NCBI RefSeq assembly: GCF_950023065.1
Contig: NC_088679.1
Location: 8,680,001-8,744,000 of the forward strand
Length of the DNA stretch: 64,000 nt
Direction: 5' to 3'
Origin: Planococcus citri
Lineage: Eukaryota; Arthropoda; Insecta; Hemiptera; Pseudococcidae
A model generated the notes under the pieces. That model saw nothing but the letters and a program-made list of their open reading frames with translations. It did no database searches and was not told the DNA's origin. Numbering within the stretch: position 1 is the stretch's first letter; the number at the start of each line of letters is the position of its first letter. The position numbers and the translations under genes were made by a program. This document shows positions 36,010 to 48,242 of the stretch, one piece after another.

Positions 36010-39000
36010 ATAAAAATAGTCAAAACACCACTTTCATTGAAATATTTTAATTTTTCACAAAATTTAAACTCATTTCGATTAGTCGCCTGACTTTTTTTTC
36101 AAAAATTTCAAACTTCATGACCCAACTTTGAGGTTAAAATGTTTCTAAAGTGATCAAAAAAAGTTTTGATAGAAATTTTCAATATAGATCATTTTCCTTT
36201 TCTTTTCTCCAGACAAAGTTGGAGTGTATAAAAATTAACTTCTCACATCGAAAATTATGTCGTTTTATTTTGAAAGATTATCAGCTTTTGAAAGCTTTTG
36301 CCTTCGTTTTGCTCCAGCCTTTATTTCTATTTTTGAATTCTAAAAACTATCGTTGAAATTCAAAAATGTTGAAGCTACGAAAATCAATTTTTTGCATTTG
36401 TTATTTTATTTTTTTTGGTGTTTGTAATTTCATGACTATTACACTTGTTGTGTCGTGTGAGATTTTATATCGAGTTGGTAAGGTCTAGTTTTTTTTATTA
36501 AATCTATGAATTTCTTTTAATTTCAGAAGGGTTGTGTGGTATGAATAGGGATCTTTCATCTGCTTGTAGGGATAGTCTGTGCTGATATATGTAAGGAAGG
36601 GCAGTGAAATAGTAAGTGTTGGACAGATGGAAGTTCTGACAGGCAGAACTGGCATGTGGGTTTTGAGATTCTGTCATAGAGGTAATTGTGGGTGATTTTC
36701 TGTGGCCAAATCTCAATCTGGTTACAATGATTTCTTCCAGTCTATTTAGTTGGGATAGATTTTTCCAAGGTTGAGTTAATTAATGCAAAATATTTGCGAA
36801 GAAAAAAATTTTCAAAACACAAAATCCAAAAATAAGTGATTTGCAATTTTTTAATCACTCAGTGGAACCAGGAGAGGTAATTGGAACTATAATAACCATT
36901 AAACAATAACCTATAATGTAACTAATTATTATTTTATGAAAATTTGTAACCAGAATCCAACTAGGTAACCAAAAATTATTTTTTTTAAATCGAAACCATA
37001 AAATATGATTCATAACTCTTGAAAAATGTTTTTTTTTCTGATTAACCAAAAACCAATAATTTAATTCATTTTATAGTGGTTGGTTTTTTTTTCAATTTTT
37101 TCATGTAATTTTTCATCTATTCTGTGTTTTTTCCTTTATTTTTTCAATTCGAAAATTTTAATAATTGAACTCGCTGATCTGAATTTTTCTCCTTGCTAAG
37201 AGTATTCCCCAAAACAGACGAATCGTCGTACTACGTAAGAGGTCAATTGCTGTACAAAAACCCAAGTACGAGTACCTAAGTACATTGAATCGAATCCAGC
37301 AGTAATCAGTCTTACTGGTATGGCTTTAATTAAAATCTATGTACGATTGTTCAACCCCGATTCCTCCCCTTCATCCCGACGATTCGAGTTTCAAAAGCAC
37401 GATATTTTTCGATGCACCAATATAATACATATAGGTATGTGCTACAGTTGATGTACGTACGATATACTATATGTATACGTGTGCAATGAGGTGTGTGATT
37501 GTTTGAATTGTTTTGGACCAGTTCCAGCGGTGAAATGTGTTTGAAAAGTTTTCACATCGATATGGTTGGCTTGGTCGAAAGTGCTCGCCGATCGATCGAC
37601 TCAATTACGAATATGTTTTTAGCTTAGTTGGACAGAGTAGTACGAGTTGTCTTATCCAAGTTATAGAGTTTGTAGCCTTCGCCAGCAACTAGGAAGTGAA
37701 GTGCTCGAGCAGACAAGTATCTATAAGGAAGATTTCACGATGTTAAGATGAGAGAAAGCGATAGACGAAGAGAGTTGAGAACTCTATTAAATTAAGTATA
37801 AACCATAATCATCAGCCTATAATATAATACAGTATCTACGACAGGGTTTATACACTAGGTACACTTCGGTTGAAAAGGAAATTCTGGCGATACAACGTTA
37901 TCGAGATGAGATAGGGAGTGACGACGGAAAGGCAGGCATCCGTATCTGTACAGCAGCTGCATTCGCCTGTCTATGGATAGTTTTATACTCGCGAGAACAT
38001 TAACTTGATCAAGTTTGAACTTGAGGAATTTCTTTTTGCCAGTCAACTTGTTGAAAGTTTGATAAAATTTTAAACTTTTCAACCGACGATCTCGTTTATT
38101 GCACGAAGGGGGCGAGGCGATACGTCGGTCGCGGGGAGGTTTAGATTTACACCGTTCGGTTCGGTGTTCTCCATCGTGAAGTTTCTATTGATGTCACACC
38201 ATTTGAACTTGACTATCAACTTTTCAACTATGCCGGAAACTTGACGACGAAAACGAAATTAGATTACAATGGAGTTTTACACACCGGTGTAGCAGTAGCG
38301 GTGGCGATGACGATGACGATGTAAGCCGATGTCGTCCTCGTCGTCTTCGTCATTCGGCCAACTGTGAAAATTTTCGTCGATACAATCTCGCAGACGATTT
38401 GTTTATTTTAAGAATAAAATCACCGCCTTAGCCAGCGCACAAGACGACAGAGTTTGGTTTAAAATAAACCTCGAGTCGAGATTTACGAGTAAGTTTTTTT
38501 TTCTTTCTTGTTACCAAAACGCAGCCAGGATTTCTTTGCGGCGTGTTTTCTCGATTCGATGACTCTCTCGGATCTCAGGCCAGCGAATAAATTCTGTTTG
38601 TTTAATGTATTTACAAGGTACGGATTTATACTTTGGTTGTGAGAGATTGGAAGCGAAGTGTGCTGAGGTGTGGTTTGAACGTCTTCGACTATATATATAA
38701 ATGGAGCGAGCGTTTAAGTTGGGGTATTTTTGAGGTCTTCTGTAATTTTGTTTTCTATTTGAAAAAGCATTTAACACCGAAGCAGGCTTTTTCCGGGTGT
38801 AATTTTGTAAGATCTCTCAATCTGTTACAAATTGAAAATTTTCCAGTGAAAAAATTCAACTCGATTTAAAAAATGAAAGGAAAATTTAAATTTCCTTTTA
38901 CCTTTCATATAATTTTCATTTTTTTTTAATTCTACGTACTTAATTTGAAAAAGTGAGAAAAAAATACCTCCTTTGATAATTTATCATTTTTTTCGACGAA

Positions 39001-39213
39001 TTTCTCAAACGGTTTTTTGATTTTAAAACGAAATGAATCGAATTACTAATTTACCCAATAACCCTTGTAAAATTTAAAAAGTAAACGAAAAATACATCTT
39101 CGATAATATACGAATTTAACGCACCATTTTCCAAACTCTCGCGTACAAAACAAGGCCAACAAACTATGTTCAGCGAAATTAAGGGCGATAATTTGCTAGA
39201 AATTATTCCCCAC
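36010..39213. other. unique stretch, intron-like
   Basis: I recognise no gene. AT-rich to about 37200, then a CpG-containing block to 38500. A minus-strand stretch at 36500-36720 is open over short distances but matches nothing I know. It adjoins the donor of the 39214 exon candidate. Confidence 0.35.
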
Positions 39214-39304
39214 CTTGATTAATATTCTCGTCGAATGCGATTCGAAAACGTTGCTCAAACACATCACGTGGCCAGAACACGGAATCGAATTCCACGAAGA
39301 AGAG
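39214..39304 (-). CDS. candidate internal exon of an unidentified minus-strand gene
   Basis: On the minus strand CTTTTCCTATTTTCAG (plus-strand 39305 onward) precedes 91 nt, followed by GTGGGGAA (39206-39213). Phase 0 is open and reads LFFVEFDSVFWPRDVFEQRF then RIAFDENINQ, ending in phase 1. Phase 2 is also open; phase 1 is closed by TGA. The aromatic and acidic composition and codon third positions look like a folded domain, but I do not recognise the family. It lies on the same strand as the 20619-20700 candidate. The GTGGGG donor is weaker than the acceptor. Chance splice-site pairing remains possible. Confidence 0.5.
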
Positions 39305-39307
39305 CTG

Positions 39308-40796
39308 AAAATAGGAAAAGAAAATTTATAAGAACGCGTTGGCGATAGGTAGGATAAAGTGTGGTAAAATACGACGGGTATATTTGAACTTTGAAAAATA
39401 GGTTACCTTTTTCTTCATAGCTCTGTCTGTGTGCCAATTCATCGCGTCGGCCAAAGAAATGATAAACATTCAATTGCCGAACGATGGATGGTAAATATAG
39501 AAACGCCGCCGCCGGCAACCTTCTCAAAAAGTCCAGGATATCGAAAATGATTACGCAGTGTACATAATATATATAGGTATATATGTACTTTGTACCTACT
39601 CGTACTACGCTTACGATAGGTTGATTTTTGTTTTGCCAGCGCGAGCACTATTGCTGAGTATGAGTATACCGACAGCAGAAACGAAAAGGTCAGCGTATAT
39701 TATGGAAAATGGGAGACACAGGAGAAGCAGAGTGTTACAGGGAGGTAGTGTGAGTGCGTAGTATGGTTGGTACATATAATAAAATCTACGTACGTACGAC
39801 TTGGATGCCAAGCACATAGGGAACGAGTATTGTATCGAATTTTACACTCGACTCAGAAAGCTTGGTAATCACTTGCACTGCGGGACTTGTAAACGAAATT
39901 CGTGTCGTTGTGGTTTGTAATCTTTTGTTATTAGTATCGACTTCGTGTTGGGTAAGAGCTGGATTTATACTCGAGATGAAAGGGTACGAAACAGTTTTAC
40001 ATTTGGTCGCTTATAATCTGAGATGTACAATGTACATATGGTGTGGGACAAAGAAAATAATGAGCCGAGGTGGCCCATATTTTTGTTTTTTCAGACCAGT
40101 CACCTTCCTTTAAATTTCTGGTTTTCAAAATCGAAATTTTTTTCTTCAAATCTCCGAAGTGTTTTTTTTTTTTGGTTCCCCGGACACACTAGGTGTCGGG
40201 GGTTTTCTCTAATAAACATATTTATTTACATCTTAAATCGAAGACTTAATCTAAACAAAATGTAATATCTTAATTTAGCCCTAATCCTAGATCTAAGATG
40301 GTGGTGGGAAGGGGGAGGGGGAAACCGGTTTGTCCACCACAACCCATACCCCCTAGGCAGTTGCCAAGGGCCCAATCATCCAATCAGGCTTTGTTATTCA
40401 CACATGCCCCTCAGGTAGACTGAGTCCCACAACCCATCTTGGGAAAAGGATTATAGGGAGGAGGAGGAGAATTTGGTGCCTAGGGAGGGTCAAAAAGTGT
40501 TGGTTTCCACTTTGTATTACACGAGTTTCAGATATGGGGAGACTTTTGCAAGGAGGCTGGTGCACTTGCTAAGGGCTTCTCACCCTTAAGAGTATAAACT
40601 AGTTATGACTAATTAATTTAAGTTGAAAAATGTAGGAAAATAGGTACGATTAGTGAAATTGATCTATTTTTCAAATATGTATGGTATTAAAATACAAGAA
40701 ACCCACACTAAATTCATTTAATTTCATATGATCTGAAAATGAGTAGTTTCCAAGACAGTTTTGTGGTTGGAAAATACGTCTTTAACGCATCCATCT
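39308..40796. other. unique stretch; small hairpin at 40178-40202
   Basis: No gene is recognised. CCCCGGACAC and GTGTCGGGGG form a 9-10 bp stem at 40178-40202. A GC-rich segment at 40290-40500 has no coding signal. Confidence 0.35.
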
Positions 40797-40862
40797 AAAC
40801 ATGTGCGGAAAACAGTTACTGTCCTCCCTAGGGAGGAAAATAACTGTTTTCCGCACATGTTT
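40797..40862. repeat. perfect 22-bp inverted repeat with inner palindrome
   Basis: The arms 40797-40818 and 40841-40862 (AAACATGTGCGGAAAACAGT then TA, and inverse) are identical. The loop holds CCTCCCTAGGGAGG. This may be a small hairpin-forming element. Confidence 0.9.
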
Positions 40863-40924
40863 ACAAATTCAAAATTAGTCATTTTTAAAAATTTCAGCAT
40901 TTATTTCCCTCTCATATGAAATTA

Positions 40925-41060
40925 AAATAGTATACGCAACAGGATTGGACAGTAACATGATTAACTTGTGCGATTTAAGTTGCTCTGCTTCGCCTTGCTC
41001 CCTAAACTTCACACTTGTTAATCGCACTTTCCGCTCCTGTCATGTAATATACTATTAAGC
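40925..41060. repeat. imperfect inverted repeat
   Basis: The outer parts AAATAGTATACG and TAATATACTATT, and inner GATTAACTTGTGCGATT against CACTTGTTAATCGCAC, could fold back. It may be a degraded MITE. Confidence 0.45.
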
Positions 41061-41105
41061 TTATGGTTTTGAGACAAAAAATATATTTATGTAGGGCATG
41101 CATAG

Positions 41106-41744
41106 CCCAGTGGGGTGAAAATCTGCCCTTCTGCCAATAAATACATGGTAAAGAGCAGTTTAATTGGCGTTTTATACTTCAACACGACTTTAAACTGCTG
41201 CCATGCAGCAGATTTTACAGTTTTCAAAATTGCGCTGCAATTCATGGGCGTAATTTGAAGTGACTTTTTAGGTTGTTACATTTTCTGCACATCAGAAAAA
41301 AATTTCTGCTGATAAACACGCCACAAGAATATTTCGTAGCGTATTTTAATCGTGTAAAGCTGCTACGCTTCTAAATTATGTGGTGTATTTTTGCACGTTG
41401 AAAAAACCAGCCACAAAAATATGCTACGCAAATATTTCGTAGCATATTTATTTATTTGCTGAAAAACGTGTGTAAATGTGGTATTTTGCGCGTGTGTTTT
41501 AGACTAGTATATAGATATTTATTCATTTCTACTAAGTTCTCTGGTGGCGTAGGTAGCAAGGATTCTGCTCACAGATTCGGGGACTCACGTTCGATCCCCG
41601 CTGGAAGAATATTGATCAATGGAAGATTTTTACGCGTAAATAAAATACGCGCCGATTAATGAGCAGAAAAAACATAGGCATAAAGTGTTAAATCTCCTGC
41701 CCACGTTTTTATGTCGCCTAAGAGCAGATTTTCACCCAACTAGG
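41106..41744. mobile_element. MITE family B copy 2, carrying a tRNA-like segment
   Basis: The left end CCCAGTGGGGTGAAAATCTG matches the inverse of the right end CCTAGTTGGGTGAAAATCTG. The interior (ATATTTCGTAGC, GTGTAAATG, GATTAATGAGCAGAAAA) matches 12366-12960. 639 bp; TSD unresolved. Confidence 0.8.
41541..41605 (+). repeat. tRNA-like segment inside MITE family B copy 2
   Basis: A-box-like TGGCGTAGGTAGCAAGG is at 41545-41561 and a good B box GTTCGATCCCC at 41589-41599. It is better preserved than the 12732 copy. There is no cloverleaf acceptor stem, so I do not call a functional tRNA. Confidence 0.6.
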
Positions 41745-41771
41745 AGGTTTTGAACAATATAACTACATATA

Positions 41772-42279
41772 CAGTGAAACCGCAATAAGTGCAACCTCAA
41801 TAAGTGAAAATTCGCGTTAAGTGCAACCAAAATTAATCCCCGGTCCCTACAGTTCATTTACCATGTAAATTCACCTCCATAACTGCAACAGTACCTCGAT
41901 AAGTGCAATGAATTTGGCGAATTTTTAGTGAAGATTGTTCAAACTAAAGTAAAAATTTAAAAAATACAGTGAAAAATGTAGAAAATATTCAAAAAATTCT
42001 CCAACATTTACACTAAAATAGTAGAATGCCCAAAAAAATCGTGTAAAATTGAAAAACGGGTAAAGTTGGCATAATATGGATGTAGGTAACGTAAAATTGA
42101 ATGAAAAATCATCAAAATTGGGTCCTAAAAAGGAAATACTTGTCGCGTAATTTATTCACCTTGATAAATGCAAATTTCGAAAAATAACCTTGCTTAGTGC
42201 AAACCTTTTTAAGTGAAAAACTCAATAAGTGCACTAATTTTTCCGGTCCCTTGAGTTTGCACTTATCGCAGTTTCACTG
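41772..42279. mobile_element. pogo/Tigger-like MITE 2, built from ATAAGTGCAA words
   Basis: The ends are CAGTGAAACCGCAATAAGTG and the inverse of CAGTGAAACTGCGATAAGTG, flanked by TA at 41770-41771 and 42280-42281. About eight internal variants of AATAAGTGCAA occur. 508 bp, non-coding. Confidence 0.88.
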
Positions 42280-42382
42280 TAGTTATTTACAGCTTGAGGT
42301 AATGCAAACCATCTTGATGGGTTATTTACAGGGCTTCTTCAGGTCAATGTTTGGTTGGTAGATCAGGATTGAAGCTGTTCCT

Positions 42383-42915
42383 CCTTCAGGGTGCATACTC
42401 TGACAGGAACTCAGTGGTCGCTAAAGCATTGATGATGGATTGCTTCACTGTTGGCCACTCCAGTTTTTCCAGACCACACCCTAGTCTTAGTACCGCTATC
42501 TTTTTGATCTTGAGTTGGTCACATTTGGCAGCAAGTGCTTTCATTGTTGTTACAAAGGTCCTTGATTGATGGCTTATCATTGTACTGTTCTTTGGTGATG
42601 GCGTAAAGGATGTAATTTCCATCTTTCTTGAGCTCAATTACTTCACCAACCTTATAGCACCCCTTGACTGCAAAGTGTCCTGGTTGTCAAAAGCTCATTT
42701 AAACAAGAGCGCAATACCCTTGGACATTCTGAAATTTCGGCTAATGCAATGGGCCAAGGTGAACTGCGGGTATTGTCTCATCAGATCATCCCTCTATTTC
42801 CTCCAGGGTGAAGATCCTATTTGATTTGGTCTATATCTTTCCTCAGTTGGAGTGTTGGATTTTCTTTTCTAGTTCCTTCTCAGCTTGTTTGAGAACTTTC
42901 TCCACCCCAGCAGGG
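42383..42915 (-). pseudogene. broken macro-domain protein, TARG1/OARD1-like ADP-ribose hydrolase
   Basis: Minus-strand pieces in order are FTLAHCISRNFRMSKGIALL then FK-stop (about 42719-42790), CYKVGEVIELKKDGNYILYA then ITKEQYNDKPSIKD, and after a frameshift FVTTMKALAAKCDQLKIKKI, then AVLRLGCGLEKLEW and VKQSIINAL, ending with a TGA at 42383-42385. The AHCIS..RM..GIA.LFK start, the ITK..KPS middle and the GCGL..L.W end are the signature of the TARG1/OARD1 macro domain, which removes ADP-ribose from acidic residues. The family's catalytic Lys lies in the ITK motif and is kept. Its catalytic Asp after GCGL is Glu here. With the stop and frameshift the copy should be inactive. The upstream minus-strand part (42800-42915) reads like a charged linker, VEKVLKQAEKELEKKIQ, so the domain may come from a larger, perhaps transposon-encoded, protein. 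Confidence 0.82.
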
Positions 42916-42920
42916 TTATA

Positions 42921-43286
42921 GACGATTTCAATGAGACGTCACAATGATGTCACTTGACAGACAGCTGCAACGTGATTGGCTAATGGTATAGCGACAATTG
43001 TTTGAAAGCGCTTTTGACAACGTTTTTGGCCCTCAATTAGCATTATGTTAAATGGGGAATTTAAAATCTATAAAGAAATAAGGAGAAAGCTTGTTTGATA
43101 TTAAGATCTTGTTCAACGCAGAATCTGAATTTAACAAGCGTTTTCCTTATTTCTTTATAGATTTTAAATTCCCCATTTAACGTAATGATAATTGAGGGCC
43201 GAATTTGTTTGTTGATAATGAAACTGACCAATCACAGCACAGCTGTCCATCAAGTGACGTCAATGTGACGTTTCATTGAAATCGTC
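42921..43286. mobile_element. foldback MITE, 366 bp, inserted upstream of the macro domain
   Basis: The ends GACGATTTCAATGAGACGTC and the inverse of GACGATTTCAATGAAACGTC are flanked by TA at 42919-42920 and 43287-43288. Inner arms (AAATGGGGAATTTAAAATCT and following, at about 43053-43090 and 43140-43185) also pair. Non-coding. Confidence 0.88.
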
Positions 43287-43289
43287 TAT

Positions 43290-43570
43290 TTGGTCCATCT
43301 GTAGGTAATCACTGTAGGGCAGTAGACAACCCACAGCAGCTGGCCTGACTGGGCTGTAGAATCTCTCTTTTATCCCTCTTAGTACCAGGTACTGCATTGT
43401 GGGTTGGTATATTTGTGATATGAAAATATCAGAGAGTAGGGATGGCCCAGTTCACCATCAGTGATCAACTGATCCATCGCCTTGTCAACTATGATACATG
43501 CAACAGGTATGAGTAAAATAATGTCATTGTTTTTATTTTTTGTTAGCATTTTGTGTGCCATTATGACCTT
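43290..43570 (-). pseudogene. coding-like minus-strand sequence upstream of the macro-domain remnant
   Basis: Two overlapping minus-strand frames read protein-like: IPVACIIVDKAMDQLITDGE then LGHPYSLIFSYHKYTNP, and after a shift TMQYLVLRGIKERFYSPVRP then AAVGCLLPYSDYLQMDQ. They end where the 42921-43286 MITE interrupts and probably continue into the macro-domain part. I do not recognise a domain. It could be the N-terminal part of the same broken gene. Confidence 0.4.
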
Positions 43571-46500
43571 GGGGGTTAGTTGTACAAAAAGTCTGATTAA
43601 AACACTCTTTGATGATCTTTATTGTTAAAACTAGGAATGCATCTAAAAGGAGAACCATACGTAAACTTACGTATGTTTACATTGGAGCAATTTGAAAATA
43701 AGAAGTCATCGGAACCCCCGAATGTGGTCCATAATGAACACTTTTCAGCTGCGCAATGATTTTTTTCAAAAATGCCTCCCGTTTGTGGGCTCAAATCTCC
43801 TCTCAGTTTTCAGCTTTTGACGTCAATTTGATTAAGTCAGCAGTTGAAGTTTATTACCAACGTACGACTTTATGAGATAAGTATGCAAAATTTTGAGCAA
43901 TTTCTGACAAAAATTGACGATTTTGAAACTTTTGGAAAATTTGAGATTTTTGTATTGTTTAAAAAAAACCTTGGTACAGGTACATACAATTCGTCACCTC
44001 GGATTTTCAATTCAGCGACACTAATTGATCTGGAATATCGAACTTATAGTAGGATTAAATTTTCAACTGTCAAAGTTGATTACAACACGACGTCTTCTAT
44101 GAACTATTTCAAATGCGTAGAAAATAAATCTTCAATCTCCGATATCGCATACATATTTACGGTGAACTGAGTATGCAATTTTATTAACATCTCTACAAAA
44201 CCCCATACGAAATATTATTGTAAGACCTCCACGTCAACAACATTCGACCGATGGGTCAAATACAGTAAATTAGTTCGTATATACGTGCTCAAAGTTCAAC
44301 TTTCAGAGAAAAAAATATCAGGAGAAAAAGTATAACTTGAACGTTCAAATTACCTAATCGTACAACAGTACACGTGTAAGTTAATGCGAGTGGAAAACCA
44401 CGACTGAATGATATGGATAGCAGAAAAGTACGATGAAGGGGTGTGGTGCGAGGTGCAGCGTGACGCGACGTGGTCCGTCACGATGAAGAAATACAGAATC
44501 GGTACTGGTGCTGGCGGTGGAGAGGTAATTAAAGAAGAAAGTGAGAAATTATTCAACCGATTCGCGAAACAGATTGCGAAATTTTACTGGGTAACGGGTA
44601 ACGGTAAATAATGAATTAAAGTAAGGCTTTAAGCGGATGAGAACATTTCTCAAAATCGTCTCCCCTCCCTTGCCTCTTCAAGTTTGCTCGTTCTGGCCCT
44701 CTCTTTCTTTCCAAAGCCAAAGAATAAGGACGGCTTTTTCTCCTTTTCGTTGCACCACTGGCATCACGCCACGCGCCCAAGGAAAGATGGAAAGTCGAGT
44801 ATTATTTTAATGAAGAAAGCATTCCGAACGAGGCACTTTTCTCAGCCTGAACTCAAGGGTAAAGTTGATGAGCAGGTACCAATGTGAATTAAATAAAGAA
44901 GAAAAAGGAACAAACAAAATTAAGTGTGAAATTGTATTAGGTATGTAGATTTACGAGCGTGAGTTTCAGCTGCTGAAAGCTGTTATCTCTCAGTTTTCGA
45001 TGATTTTTCAAAATTTCAGTTTTGGCCCCTTTCCCGTGAAAAAATCATTTAATCCTGTCATAAGTTCGGTAATCCAAATCGATCAGTTTCGGTGAATCGA
45101 AAATCCGAAGCGACGACTTGTAAAGTATAATATATTTTTATTTTTAAATTTGAAAAATCTCAAATTTTCAAAATCTTCCAAAATTTGGTAATTTCACAAA
45201 AAATACCTCGAACTTTACCTACCATCCTAAAGTTGATCTCCCCGAATCGACTGCCGCCATTTTTGGACTCATTTGTTGGACTGATTTGGAGCCTTCAGCG
45301 AAGGCAAAACTTTTACATTTCAGTTTCAGTTTCACTTTTTTCGGTTTACAGTTTTTAATTTCAGTTTCACTTTTTTTTTGTTACAGGTTTATGTGGTCAA
45401 TTTTTTTAAAATTTTTATCGCGAGTTTTCGGACACCCTGTACGTAAAATTTTTCAATTGACCATGATCCGTCTGACTTTTTAGCAAAATTTCCTCAGCTG
45501 TGTTTACCCTTCAATGCTCAAAGAATAAAAGCTCGAAAAAAATACCTCGAATTTTTTCTCGAAGAAGCAAGCTTATTCTGCTATCATTCAATCAGAAACA
45601 TTCGAACAAATATACATCATCAAGAAATATACAATTTTATCGAATTGAAAATTTTCCTTTTTCTTTTTCATTTACAAAGATTTCGTCTCATATGCTCAAT
45701 TGTTATTGGTATCAACCTTGAGAAGAAATTCTTTTTACGAATCAATCATTCTCCTTTTCTTTGAAAAAAAAAATTACATTGTCGAATAAAAATCACCCTA
45801 CGCGTGAATTTGGCATTGGAATGGTTCAAATGAGAAAAAACAAATACGACATTTTTTAGAGCGCGACCGTGTTAGGCATTTTATTTGTGCGGTGAACACA
45901 ATTTTAGAATAAAATTCAATAGATACTAGATATGGAACTTTTAATGTAAAATTATCAGCAAAAAGTTTTACGTTGTTTTTTTTTGCACTTACATTATAGG
46001 CAGATAGAAATTTAAAGGAAAAAAATACTCACGTCTGATGACGTTTTAAATGAAGTCCACATTAGGTAGGTACTCATCACATAAAGTAAAAGGAGAAAAT
46101 ACACATTCCATTAAAAAAGTAGAAAAAAGTCAACTTCGGCTCGTAAAATCTAACAAACGTAATCAAGTTCAAATACCTTCTTCTCAGCCCATTCGCTGGT
46201 ACTTTTCAAAGCCGAAGAAGCCAAAACCTCAAAGTTTCGAAGCAGAGAAAAAACTTTAACCGAAGCTGAAAAAAAATCGTGCAACTTTTTCATGTTAGAT
46301 TTACCAACCTACTCGTATACTCATCGTAGTTTTTTTTTTGTTTTTTTTTAAACTACCTATAAAAAAATACCAGCGATGAGCGCACGTATTCGACAACTAC
46401 TATACACGCTAATTTTCATCGTCCAAGTCCTAACCAACTCCTCATAAATACTTCGCGGTTTTTATTCGAAGCTGGCGAAGAAAAACATAAATTCCATATT

Positions 46501-47990
46501 CAAACCAAACCCAACTCAAACGACCGGCCCACGAGAAAAGTCCAAGGCACGTGGAAAAAAATTGCGCCAAATTTTTCGTCTCGATTCGAAAACTCTCGTC
46601 GACGTTTCGTTTCGGTCCGTCCAAGGCGAATTCCCCCCCCCCTTGCTCGTGATACTTTTACATCATCGAATTAGATGGAAAAACTTTTCACGAAAAGTGA
46701 CGTTGGAGCGGTATGGCGCAAAAAAAAAAGCGCAATTAAACTTTTTCAAAAGTTTACATTGATTTACGGTAGAATTGCCTGCGTTTTTTCCCCTCCGCGT
46801 TCATCGCTTCGCCTTCCGGCCAGTGTCTTGGAGTATATAATGCCCGCGTTCTCTCGCACGTCGACGTTTAATCCAAGTTTAATTAATCATTAATATCGTC
46901 CCAATGGTGAGATACTATATACCCTCGACGATACACCGCCGCCATCGCCATATACCATAACGTCGAATAAATTCATTACGAAATTTCCACCCTTCTGGCT
47001 GATGGTTGGCGATATTTTGGATTTAGTTCGTCGTCATCGCGCGTCCTTAAATCCCTAATACGAAACAATACACGTCTTCTTACCTCCGGTATTACACTAC
47101 ATATAACCGGTTTTTCAACCCCCAACTTGCACGTTGCGAAATTAGTTTCAATTTAGCTTTCTCTCTGCTGTCAAAGTTAACGCGTTCTCAAATAACCAAC
47201 AAACTTTTTACCAACTTACCACCGACGATAACTTTATATACCTGGTGTTGGGGATTTTTTACTCTACTTCGTACCCTATTCTAAGTCTTTTCATCCTGTT
47301 CCTTGGTTCTCTTCTCGATAGTCGTACTTATGTTACTCGTTCGTCTAAAGTTGCTCAACTTTCGACTTGACTGTCTCCTCGTAAGACTAAATTTATGCAT
47401 CGTGGGGTGACTCGAGCGACGTCTTCGCTGTAGTCAACCTTACGCTAATACGTTCGCTTATACGTAGGCGTACGTTTTTTTTTTAGTCTCCATCAGTCAC
47501 ATATGCGTGCGAGCGATGCATGGAACAAAAACAACACTGTGTTTCTTAGAACTAGGTAGGTATATTTTGAAGGGAACTCCATTCTGTTTCAAATTTTCCA
47601 GTCGATTTGACTTCATTTGGATGGATTAAAGGTGACGAATCGAACGTTTGAAAAAATTTGTTTACCTACCTACATATTTCATTTGATACAAAATTTTAGA
47701 ATTTAAATGATGAGTTTTTAAAACTTTCAATTTTGAAAATGAAAAATAAACAGACGCAGGTGAAGCGAGTGGATGCTGAATTGCATTTCGACCTTTTCTA
47801 TAAGTACATAAGTAGGTATCACTTTTTTTTCTTCAAAACTTAAAAATCCAAAAGTCCATTGGAAGTTCCAGAGTCTAGAACGACTCAAAACTACCACCAT
47901 TCGATTAAAATAGGTCAAAAAATATGATCTTGTTTTTCTTGGGAGTTTCAGAAAGGAAAAAAATAAAAATACATCAATATAATGCTGTTT
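43571..47990. other. long unique stretch, no gene recognised
   Basis: Contents are AT-rich sequence (43800-46450) and a CpG-containing block (46450-47540). ORFs (for example 43844-44170 plus and 47727-48122 minus) lack recognisable domains. An SV40-like signal is not obvious. A minus-strand donor-like GTGAGTAT lies near 46027. Confidence 0.35.
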
Positions 47991-48242
47991 GTGGTAAAAT
48001 AGGTATCGTCGTCGTCGTTGTGGTTCCTTGTCCTTTGCATGACATTGGAAATCGCATTTTTGTGGTACCCTAACAGGGTAAGGCGAATGCCTATTGCCAC
48101 TGTGATTATTCTGGGGAATCAATGTTGTTTTGAGCTTTCACGTAGTAGTTTCCCATTGCTTTCTACGCTATGTTCAAAGTAGCTCATACATCACTAGCCG
48201 GGTTTTTACAACCTTGAGTTCCGTAATCACCACAACCTATAG

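Noticed and set aside
36500..36720. Partly open minus-strand sequence
   Set aside because: No motif recognised and stops in each long frame; possibly a decayed repeat.
40178..40202. Stem resembling a terminator
   Set aside because: Eukaryotic context and no adjoining gene; it is only a short inverted repeat.
46021..46075. Minus-strand donor-like GTGAGTAT with an open stretch
   Set aside because: No good acceptor; the peptide is too short to judge.
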